DNA of 62,500 nucleotides from Apostichopus japonicus (lineage: Eukaryota; Echinodermata; Holothuroidea; Aspidochirotida; Stichopodidae): contig NC_092577.1 of NCBI RefSeq assembly GCF_037975245.1, forward strand, positions 17,976,898 to 18,039,397, read 5' to 3'. Below the pieces are notes generated by a model, which was not told where the DNA came from, ran no database searches, and worked only from the letters and a program-made list of their open reading frames with translations. Below are positions 25,526 to 35,860 of this stretch, piece after piece (the first letter of the stretch is position 1; each line of letters starts with the position of its first letter). Made by a program: the position numbers and the translations under genes.

Positions 25526-25615
25526 CAGGGAGTTGTTATGGAACAATTGATATCTCTCAGGTATGCATTGCACAGCTTGATAATACCAGTGAGTTGTTCC
25601 ATTAACAACTCCCTG
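25526..25615. repeat. 90-bp inverted-repeat hairpin
   Basis: Left arm 25526-25546 (cagggagttgtta...) pairs with right arm 25594-25615 (...taacaactccctg) over about 21 bp with one bulge and a 47-nt loop. It could be a very small MITE or a transcribed hairpin. Confidence 0.6.
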
Positions 25616-28151
25616 ATAAGAGCCCTCATCAAGGTCATAGGTGTAACAAAAAGGACAGTGTGCCCACTGTTCTGTCTGTCTCTTGTTTATTGTTCAATGA
25701 ACTGAAAGCTGCTAACATTTTGGAGGCTTATGGCTTGTTTCACAGTCACAGATTCACAGTACACATGGAAATATAATACTAATAGCAGAGGAAAGGTTGC
25801 TCCTTTGCTGAAAAAGTTTTGAATGGTCTTGCAGTACTGTTTACCTCAAAAGTGTTGAACAGGCACAAAATTAGAATTGAAGTATTATCTCGCGGTTTTC
25901 ATTTATACCAACTTTGATTTTGGATAAGTTTTGTTTGAAACAGTTAGGTTCATTGGTCAAATTTGTTTCACACTAGTCTCTAGGATATATTTTGTCAGTG
26001 TCCTGTCTTGCAGACTCCAGTCATTCAACTTATATAATAATAAATAAATACAATGCTTGATATACAGTAGCGCTATTCCAAATATGATCATAGAGCTTAG
26101 ACTCAATTGCAATTTTGTTGGTATTGTATGTTGACTTGGAAAAAGTGTGAAAGTCAAGTAAATACAACCACCCCCCCCCCCTCCTTCTTGTATCCAAGAA
26201 CTGGTGCAGTATTCAATGTGGTATGTACATTCTGTAGGTGCGTCAGGCATAATTCATATAAATTGGAGGGAAAATATGAGCGGTCCCTATCAGTTACTTT
26301 ATTGGTCACTATATGTTGGATTCAAAGTACATACTTTATGAAAACTTTAAATTGGTTCAAGCAAATTGCACAAGAGTCAATTCTTAGGCATGTTACAAAA
26401 TAAATGCTAAAAGAAATTGTGTCAAATTGAAATACCTGCTGTTTTGCACTTAAAGTTAGCATGCCTACACTAAACTAACTAACACTGAAAATTACCTGCT
26501 TGTATCTGTCATACTGAACAAATTCTATCCTTTTTCAAAATGTATACACAATCTACAGTTTAGAGTGTAAGCTCACAGCAAGGACACATGCTACTGAATT
26601 TGGTTTACACATAACAAGAAGAAAAGCTTTCAGCAGTGCAGGCTACTTTTCAGTCAGACTACAGTTCACAATGACAGCAGCTAGATTGTATGAAACTTGT
26701 AGCTACGGCATGGTGCTCATACAGCAGATCTTTCTAATAGGGTTTAATTTTTAAGAATTTGTTGCATTTAACCACATCATAATATATTTGTAATGTCACA
26801 AAGGAGGACATTTTAAAAATAAACAAAACATCACCCCTGTATCGATATTCTTTGAAAAGTGTAATGAACAGTTTTGCTTTGGCAGAGCAGAAAGCTTTAT
26901 CATACCAAATATGATCAGGCAGGTGTGGTGGGAGAACCATCCCACTTGTTGGGTTAGAAGGGCATCCTGCAGAATAGCTAGAACAGCACACTATATATAC
27001 AGTAGGCTGCTGTTGGTGAGTAACTGATCTCTCTATATTTTCATGAAAGTCAATGGTTATATCATGCAGCAGAGGTCCGATTGCATACAAATTTGCAACG
27101 TCACCAGTTTGCTCTTTCTATTGGTTAAATTTTCGGGCAAATCTTTAAACCCCCTCCCCCCCTCTCCTCAAATCAAAGTGGGTTCTATACGTGCACATGC
27201 CCACCATGCAGCACAGTGGTGAACGTGGTTTTCATTACTGAAAATCCTTATTAGTTTTTGTAATAAATCATTTGTAATCATTGCCCAGCTCAAATGAAGG
27301 ATAATAGCTTTACTTAATACATACATGATATGTAATTAATAACCATTAAATCAAGGAAAACGCCCCTCCTCCTCCCACCTCTCCCCTCCCCATTCACACA
27401 CTATGCACTGCTATCTGACTTCAAATATGGTTCAATCAAGAACGAAAAAACTTTGAGTTTCAAGATTGGAAAACTGTCTGTCAGTTCAATCGACATGAAA
27501 ACTACCTTTCGTTGTATGGTCCAGTCTTTGCATGTGTTGTATATTGTCTCTTTGTTACTTAATTCCCATAACAAAGACCTTCCGTAGCCTGCATTTCAGG
27601 GATATATTTTACAATTTACACCATCAGTATTTCACTGTTAAATATTCCAACCTCTAACACCACTTAGTTATTTATTGCCACACAAGCTTGTGATCAAGTC
27701 TCCCTTCATTTCATGTAAGAATTATCTGAGAGTTATTAGTTTCCATTGCTTCCCCTCAGTGAACCCTATGATCCCATTATGTATCATCACAAGGACATTG
27801 TGTCATTATTGTCATCACTTCTGAAATCTATACCAAATTGTACTGACCTGTTTATCTTAAATCTTATTTAAATTTTAGCCTAGCCATTGACAAAACAGCT
27901 TAATTTATTGTGAGGTAGAGTGTCTCGCCATCCCCATACATAGACCACTTTGAAAAGATTAATTTCAGGGTTAATAACTGTATTGGTCAAACTCTCACAC
28001 AGCTTGCATTGGGCTGATCATTATGACACGTTCGTTGAACTTTGAGATGAGGAGGACTTGTAGCAATATAGTCCTAGCCATTGCAGTAGGTGGGGTCTTA
28101 GTTTGTAAAAGGGTCCTCGTTTTGCAGATGATAGGGTCTTAGCTTTGCAGG

Positions 28152-28629
28152 GGTTACATCTCTATGTTCTGACGTCTCTATGTTGCAACATCTCTATGTT
28201 CCGACAATTTTTTTTGACCAAAATTCTTGACCAACATGTTTTCGGACCAAGTTTTTTCGGACCAAAATGTTCTTGGACCAAAATATTTTTATGACCCAAC
28301 ATTTTTTTTCACTCTAAAATTTTTCATGACCAAATTTTTTTTCGGACAAGCACTATTTGGGTCATAACAAACTTTGGGCCCTTTTTTTTGTGAAAACAAA
28401 ATTGGTGGGTCCTAACAAGTCGCGTCAGAAAAAATGTTGGTCCCAAAAAACATGAGTACCCCAAAAAAATTGAGTCCCAAAAAATTAAGTCCCCCAAAAA
28501 AATTGGGTCCGAAAAATTGGGTACGAAAAAATGTTGGTAAAAAAAATTAGTCCAAAAAATTATCGGAACGTATTCCTCTGAACATAGAGACTTCGGAACA
28601 TAGAGACGTCGGAACATAGGGATGTCACC
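28152..28629. mobile_element. Foldback-type inverted-repeat element
   Basis: The two halves are inverted copies. The outer part of each arm is three direct repeats of a ~17-bp unit (catctctatgttccgacg on the left, its complement on the right, 28563-28629). The inner part is a string of degenerate ggaccaaaatttttt units on the left, mirrored as aaaaaattgggtcc units on the right. The centre is near 28390. Long inverted arms built of short direct repeats are the hallmark of Foldback/Galileo-type elements. No transposase is present. The flanks share ttgcagg on both sides (about 28145 and 28634), a possible target duplication, but nearby copies of the same phrase make this uncertain. Confidence 0.7.
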
Positions 28630-28728
28630 TTTTTTGCAGGTCTTAGGTCTTTGTAGACACCCCAATTTTCAATGTTAACCATTACAGTGTCCCTCTTTTT
28701 GCTTTTTGCTTTTTGCTTTTTTGCAAGC

Positions 28729-28897
28729 ACATGCTGGCCACTATAGCCACTGTGGCCACTATAGTGTCCCAGTAAATAGTCTTTCCAGACAAAAAGTAAG
28801 ATCTGCATAACACACATGCTGGCCACTATAGCTAATATGGCCACTATAGTGTCCCAGTAAATAGTCTTACCAGACAAAAAGGTAAGATCTGCTTTTG
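28729..28897. repeat. 85-bp tandem duplication with GGCCACTATAG boxes
   Basis: The unit starting acatgctggccactatag is repeated once with an 85-bp offset (28731 and 28816). Each copy contains two tggccactatag boxes and the phrase gtcccagtaaatagtctt. Confidence 0.85.
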
Positions 28898-29235
28898 ATA
28901 GGAGTATATCACTTAATACTGACTTGGCTTAAATTCCTAACTTTTAAGTACCTGTACATGACTTAATATCAAACAATATGCTCCATATCTGGATTATTTC
29001 TTTACTGAAATGTGAAGACGCAATGACAATTGGGGTTCAAACCAATAGCCTTCTCTCCCAATGATAATTTTTATTTCTATTTTGATAAAAACTGTTCTGA
29101 ACTGCTAATTCATTCATCATAAAACTTGATTGCTGTTTCAGGAGCATTAATTTAGGTAATAACTATATCTACTATACCAAACTTGTTGTGTAAATACATT
29201 GCTTTTGTTTCTTTTGATCCTCCATCTATGTACAG

Positions 29236-29405
29236 GACACAATGAACTGAACAGCAATAAAGACCTTCCAACTGAATACATTGAGCTGGTCATCTGTTGC
29301 TTGGAGCTCAATAATGGAAGCAGCTCCCTGGTGGAAGCCATTCCCAAAAAGATGGAAATTTATTTTGCTCCATGGAAGCTGTTTGACTGGTTTAAAGAAG
29401 CATGA
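29236..29405 (+). CDS. Probable terminal coding exon, family unknown
   Basis: An acceptor (cctccatctatgtacag) precedes 170 nt that are open in only one frame up to TGA at 29403-29405. The frame takes the first two bases (GA) from a split codon, so it needs a phase-1 donor. It encodes about 55 residues: a charged, polar start (HNELNSNKDLP), a hydrophobic core (IELVICCLEL), a polar stretch (NNGSSS), a basic IPKKMEIY segment and an aromatic end (WKLFDWF). It ends in KEA. Codon choice and composition are unlike the surrounding AT-rich DNA. The phase agrees with the 67-nt exons of array 1, so it may be the last exon of the same gene. I do not recognise the protein. Confidence 0.6.
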
Positions 29406-30622
29406 GGCATTGTAGGCATGTGTAGCTGAAAATCATCCATATGACTTAGCCACCATATATGGGCAAAAATAACTACTTGGAACAGTTACAAAGTCATTTA
29501 TTTGAGCTGGATGAGAGTGGCTATGGACGGCCATTACCACAAAAACAAGAACAAAAAGTAAATTACATTACATTACACATTACAGAAATTTTCTCCATAG
29601 AAAAGAAAATTTCTTCATAAAAACAATTACGTGGATATCAAAAATAAATTTACTCCATCAAATATAAATTTACTAAATCACATCAAAATTACTGTACTCT
29701 TCAAAAAGAAATTTTCTTCATCAAAGATAAATTTACTCTATGGAAACTAAGTTCACCTCACACATATTAGATCTACCCCGTCCAATATAAACTCATAGCT
29801 CATCCCGTCCTAACCAAAAAAAATCCCCCAATTAATTTATTGGGAATCAGGACAATGTATCTGTTGGAAAAGATATTTGACCCATTATTGTACAAACTGA
29901 TACAGATGATATTGGAAGAGACTCTTCATGTTGGAAGAGTGGAGATGCAGATGGTGGCATATCGATAACCTATTGCAGGTCTCTCAGGACTGAATAAATT
30001 AATGAATTAAAGGTGAAGGGATTGGGGAAAACTGCTTATTATTTTTCAATCTATAGCATTACTAATAAACTGAGGTATTAGTAAACTATGGAAGATGGTG
30101 CAAATGAAGTTGTTTTGTGCCAAAATTTAAAATTGATATTTTTTATATAGACATATGTCTCTCATTGTGGTACAAATATTTCAATTGGACCATAACCTTT
30201 ATCCCCTGTCATTTTTGCATATATATGTCATTCATATTAATGAGTGATTAATGTCCGATGATAACATATTGAAAGATCGTCACATGACATAGTTATATTT
30301 TTGCCTAATGTATATGGTCCTTTTCCTACAGCATGTATTATGTGGTGCAAAGGAACTTTTGAACAAATTATATGTCAGTAGGATTATGCATATTATTAAA
30401 CTAGTGGGCAGAGCTTAGTCAACATCATACAGTTGAATGAATGCAAAGCTGAAAGTTTGATTGCTATAACTGTGTTAGTAAGACTAGTAAATATTGGGTA
30501 TTGAGGTGAGCAGGGAGGGGCTTTGGGGACAGGCAGGGGATTAAATTGAGTGCAGGTTTTCACTATATATTTTGCTGTAGATGACAACACCATTGGTGTA
30601 GTCTTGCCCATTCTTTGTTGTT
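29406..30622 (+). other. Possible 3' untranslated region and flank
   Basis: Follows the stop of the terminal exon. Contains degenerate aaatttactccat-type A/T repeats at about 29585-29760. No further coding segment is recognised. Confidence 0.35.
29993..29998 (+). promoter_or_regulatory. Candidate polyadenylation signal AATAAA
   Basis: An AATAAA lies about 590 nt after the stop at 29405. An earlier AATAAA at 29643 sits within A/T repeats. Choice of site cannot be made from sequence alone. Confidence 0.25.
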
Positions 30623-30850
30623 GTTCATATCAGTTTATATTTTGAGATGTAGTACTTTATTTTATTAAATGTTTTAATGTTCAATATCAGTTTATATTTG
30701 AGATGTGCTTTTTTTATTAAATGTTTTAATGTTCATATCAGTTTATATTTTGAGATGTAGTGCTTTTTTCCATTAAATGTTTTGATGTTCATATCAGTTT
30801 AGATTTTGATATTTTGAAATGGTAGTCCTTTTTTTATTCAATGTTAATTA
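30623..30850. repeat. ~56-bp tandem repeat, four copies
   Basis: Repeats of gttcatatcagtttatatt followed by ttgagatgtag and ttattaaatgtttta start at 30623, 30679, 30731 and 30787 (52-56 bp steps). The last copy is diverged. Confidence 0.85.
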
Positions 30851-32754
30851 AAACAAGACCAATGTCCTGTGTTCATGTGTAACACTGTACTTCTTTCATT
30901 CTATTTAACCTTTGTAAACTATTTGGAAGAGATAAACCAACGTAAAGCAACCTGAAATATTTGTTGTGTATGATCTTTTTCTTGGTTTTTCTTTTGCTTT
31001 GCTCAAGAAGAATTTGAAGGCACAAACATGGTTTATGTGTCGTAAACCTTTATACAACTCCTTTTATATTGACATCTTTGCTAAGCAATTCGCTTCGAAT
31101 ATATTATCGTGAGTATACGAGAGCATTGTGTGGACCGTCCACAAATCTTATACACGTGATCTTGAATTATTAAATAAGCCTAACCAAAACTATTTGAAGG
31201 TGTCAGAAATTTATCATGCGAGGGAGGAAGTCAAAATGGCGCTGCTATCGACACGAAAAAAAAATTCCATGTAAAATGTCTTTTATAAAGGTTCTGTAAA
31301 TTTCACATTGTTCTCTGCTTCCTGCTCTACGCTGTTAGAGAGTTACAACATAACTTATTCCTATATTTAAAAAGGTAGCAAACATAACACGTGACAATGT
31401 CGAAGAGGATAATTATTCAACCACCATGACAGCAGTATCGCTAACAACCAACACAAACGACATTGCACAGCCGCATATAAGTATATATAGTACTGCAAAT
31501 GTTCAATCTTGAAATTTATGATGTACAATTTTTTTTATTTTTTGACAGTCTTTGATCAATAATAAGCTTGCAAAATGACAGAAATGGAATGCATGCAATG
31601 TTTTCCTAAATGTTGATGATAAATACAGTGATCATTGTTTGTATATTTTTTCGTTACACCTTTTTTAGTATTTATTGCTTCAAAATGTGCCTGAAAGTTT
31701 GCAACCAACCAAATATGCATGTGCATTAACGTGTTCGTGGCAGGTCTGCTGCATTGGCCCCTTAAAGCACGCTATCGTTAGGGAAGTTTCGTAAAGATTT
31801 CAAAAAAGTACTAATTCCTGGAGGTCTGGACTCTCCAAATTGTTTTCAGACATTCTAAGTAAAGCATACCTTTAACCTTCTTTTTTTTCTTGCCCCATCT
31901 AAACATAAAGGCCTATATAAATAAACAAACAATTAACAATACTTCGAATTTCGAGTAGATATAAAAGATGTCTTGAAATTCAAATGATGTTGTCAACATG
32001 AAAATCGATGTTTACTTGGTGTTTTTTCTAAAAGCTTATGTTTGTACCTTCATATAGTTATATAACAGGCACACTCAATCTTCATTGTTCGCATCGAAAA
32101 TAAAGAATGAAGTAACACTTTCTGGGGGAGGGGATTGATACCTTTTCAGTATATTTACTGCTTAAATTTGGGCAAAACCTTTTCCAACCACCTACAACCC
32201 CCCGCCCCCCCCCCCCCCCCCGCTTCAGATGTTCTCTCTTACGATTCCCATTGTCCATTTCCTTTTTCATAGATTAGTCAGAGATAGATTTAAACAGTCC
32301 GTTTTTTGCACTGCCGATTTCTTTGATGAAGCCGTCAAGTGATATTCGAAGAAAGTCTACTAAATGGCCCAGGCTATATCATGCACGTATAGCGATGAAT
32401 CGCACGTTAAAAGTCGAAAAATACCCATCGCAATATAATGTAGGATACAGAAAAGTATACTGCTTACTATAAATACCATTTCCAGATAACCAAACCCGTA
32501 ATTGAAAATATTACACATTTATCAACTACTATAATTCACAACAAGAAGAATCTGGGAGGGACGCCCACCCATAAAATCTCGATATTCTACAGGAAGACTT
32601 AAACCGGTCAAATATGGGACTGTTAATATCCTTTATCCGAACTGGCAGATCTGTTTAATTCATGTATCATTGAGCATAAATAGATTCAAATTAAAAATAG
32701 ATAACCCTCCCCCCCCCCCAAATCTTGGTCAAACTGACGATACTTGGAAAATTT

Positions 32755-32812
32755 GAGTGCGACAGTCTGAATTTCCGACTGTCGCACTCTCATTTTTCCG
32801 ACTGTCGCACTC
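32755..32812. repeat. Hairpin with duplicated right arm
   Basis: gagtgcgacagtc at 32755-32767 is complementary to gactgtcgcactc at 32777-32789 and again at 32800-32812, so two alternative 13-bp hairpins can form. Confidence 0.75.
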
Positions 32813-33164
32813 TAATTTTCACATATTCTTGTAATTTGTGAGTGAACTAAAATTTTCGGTCAAGATTGACCTTCAATCAGTCAATTTTACCACGTTTTCC
32901 TTGTCACATTGAGAAATTCTATCACGCGATCTTTATACTCCACCATACAAAACTTCGTATGATTTTCAATACTCCCACTTCGCTAGCTTCAAGTAAGTTC
33001 AAGATATACATTGTCTCTATGTATACAAAAAACGCTGATGCTAATCTACGGAAGCTTAAAAGTGCCATCAACATAACAAAAACTTTGGCCCATAATTTGA
33101 CATTTTTCAGTAACAAGATAAAATGTTATCAAAAATCAGAAAATGTTGGATTGCTCAGTTGCTT

Positions 33165-33424
33165 TAACTGATCAATTGAACAATTTTCTGAAAAATGTTT
33201 AATTGATAACTTATCATTATCTCGTCAGTTTGACATTTTTCTGCAAAATTTCCGATCGTTCACTTCATTCCATCTGAGCAATTGAAACATTTTCTGCAAA
33301 ATGTTCAATATGTTTAATTGCCAACTTATCGTAACTCGTCAACTCAACATTTTTCTGCAAAATGTTTAATTGTTCACTTCATTCCGAATGATCAGTTGGA
33401 ATGAAGTGAACAATTAAAACATTT
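33165..33424. repeat. ~110-bp degenerate repeat ending in a 25-bp palindrome
   Basis: A unit with ttttctgcaaaatgttt, cttatc, ctcgtca and gttcacttcattcc occurs about twice. The end, 33361-33385, is inverted at 33400-33424 (arms about 25 bp with a small bulge, short loop), forming a strong hairpin. Confidence 0.75.
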
Positions 33425-35860
33425 CATGTGAGTAATAAATTTCCCCCACCCACACCCCCCCCCCCAAAGAAAAATATTAAGCGTGCCAATAAAAGCTCTG
33501 TATTTTTGGTAACTCACTTTGTCGTCGAATATAATTTGTTGAAAATAAAAAGTTTTCCCCTTTGTTACATTAACATACCTTTTGTAGTCAGTAGTCTATA
33601 AAGCCTTCAAGCAGATAACTTTACTTAGTTGCTTACCTGCTTTGCTTAACCAGAGTGTTTATGTAAGTTTGTGAAGTGAGGGCCAGTGGTATTCAATATG
33701 TGAATGTTGGCGAGTAGAGCAGGGGGGGGGGGGGTAGGAGAACAAACAACAGCCGGAATTTTATGGCTCCAAAACCTATCCAGTTGGAATTTCAGCCCCC
33801 CCCCCCTAATGATCAGGCCTTAGCTACGTCCCTGATTTCATGGAATCATCACTCCGTCAAACAAGGGTCTGTTTATATCGTTTATTTTCCGAAGTTGTAG
33901 ATCTGTCTATATCATGTGTCATTGAGCGTAGAAAAACTCAAATTCAATATAGATATATAAATGTTTCACTTAATCATCACTCCGTTAAACAAGGGTCAGC
34001 GTATGTTTATATCCTTTATTTTCCGAAGTTGTAGATCTGTGTATTGAATGCATTGAAAGTAATCACATCGTATTAACGTCTTTTTTGTTGTTGTAACACA
34101 GTAATTTCAATTGGAATATATAATCGTAAGTGTATGAGCGGATTCTGTGGACCGTCCACATAATCTTATACACATTTCATTGTATTATTTATTGATTATA
34201 AACCAAAATTAGGGTTGAAAATTGATGAACTCTATTAATTCAAAAAAACTGTGTTCTAAGGAAGGACCCCGCACCAAATATCGGCAGATTCAGGAAGGAA
34301 TCAACCCGTCAAATATAGTTCTGTTTTATATCCTTTAATTACTGATTACTAATTCGTAGATCTGTTTAAATCATGTATCATTGAGCATATAAAGATTAAT
34401 TTTAAAAACAGATAACTTTATCAAATATATATTTTTTGGCATGTCATACGGTTTACCTTTAGGTTAATATATTCTTAACAAAACTTTATTTAGGAACATT
34501 GGGGAGAAAAAATGAAAGCAAGCATCAACAATCCTCGTTACATGGGTTAGGATTATTATAGGAAACCCGAAAGAATAACCCTTATCCTTAACCCTTAATA
34601 TTAGTATGATAATACTGTTGACCGTTCACATAATAATTGTCTTAAAAGCAGCTTGTTAAGAAAGATCACAACCTAAATATTTTCTTTTGGTCTATAGAAT
34701 GTATTTGGATAGTAGTATTAACGTTTTTTTTAGTAACACACGTAATCTCAATTGGAATATATAATCGTAAGTATATGAGCGTATTATGTGGACCGTCCAC
34801 ATAATCTGAGACACATGATATTGTATAACATATTGATTCTTAAGCAAAGCTCCTCTTGAATATATTCAGAAATGATCAGCTAATCTAATTAACACTGACA
34901 GCCTTCTGAACAAGGGCCAAACCCTCAAATCTCGAAATATTTCAGTTAATCATCACTCCGTCAAACAAGGGTCTGTTTATATCCTTTATTTTCTGAAGTT
35001 GTAGGTCTGTCTATATCATGTGTCATTGAGCATAGAAAAATTGAAATTAAAAATAGATAGCCATATCATATTAAATGAAAGTCGGCTTACCTACATTGTA
35101 ATGAAACTTGATCTCAACTTTAATTGGGAACATTGGAAATGAACCACTCCTGTAAACTGACCTCAATGACCACCGGTGCACGTGTTATGATTGGCATTGG
35201 TGCCCCTCCCCCCGCACCCTTACCCCCGACTTAAAAAGAACAGTGAAAATAAAACTTACTATTACCCTTATCCTGTAAGATAATACTCATAACCATTCAA
35301 ATATTAATTGTTTAAAACGAAGCTGTTAAGACAATAGTGTGTATTAGGATAGTAGTGTAACGTGAATGGTTTTTATACTCATCCGTAGTAAGCTGTGCAT
35401 TGAACTACATAGCCAGCCATGTCATGAATATTTATAGTCAAGTGGTATGTAATTTAGGAGGGTTAAATGCTTATTGATGTGTTTTATAGTCTAATTAAGA
35501 GAGTTATGGGTTAAGTAAATCGGTATAATCAGTGAGTTAAATGTCTACGACATATCTGCATATGTTTAGGGGGATAATGTTGTTGTTGTTCATGAAATAG
35601 TTAAAGAGATTTTACGTCACATGTTGTATTGTTTTATTGCTTAGTATATGTACCAGAGTGTCACCACATACAAAAATTTCCCAAATTAATCTAAATTGTA
35701 CACTTGCATTCACATATACTAAATTCTTGTACGCATAGATTTTTTATTTTCTTGTAATTGTAATATGGCCTGGTTTCATTTACTACGATTAATTGATACA
35801 CAAGCTAACCACGACATTTTCATAAAGGAACTTTTGACAGTATTCTCTGCTGTGCTAATG

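Larger units (their letters stand above)
25113..29235. other. Mostly single-copy DNA, no gene recognised
   Basis: Right of satellite 2. Contains C-rich runs at about 26168-26182, 27150-27170 and 27361-27390, the small hairpin at 25526, the foldback element at 28152 and the 85-bp duplication at 28729. Open frames here (for example 25340-25705 + and 26734-27090 -) have no recognisable domain and no neighbouring support. If the gene model joining array 1 to the exon at 29236 is right, this is intron. Confidence 0.6.
30851..34059. repeat. Degenerate edge of satellite 3 with unique DNA
   Basis: Outlying diverged pieces of the satellite-3 monomer occur here. A hairpin core gtggaccgtccac lies at 31129 with a recognisable upstream attatcgtgagtatacgag. 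A gtcaaatatggg...gatctgtttaattcatg...cattgagcat block lies at about 32600-32690. Two catcactccg...caagggtc blocks lie at 33846 and 33967. Between them are single-copy DNA and C or G runs (about 32203-32221, 32708-32719, 33450-33466, 33722-33734). No gene is recognised. Confidence 0.7.

Noticed and set aside
25340-25705. 121-codon plus-strand frame
   Set aside because: No recognised domain. It runs through the 90-bp hairpin, overlaps an equal-quality antisense frame, and has no splice or promoter context. Likely chance.
26734-27090. 118-codon minus-strand frame
   Set aside because: Mixed composition, no motif and no support. Kept as non-coding.
28324-28877. Minus-strand frames of 105-113 codons
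   Set aside because: They lie in the foldback arms and the 85-bp duplication. Their repetitive peptides reflect the DNA repeats.
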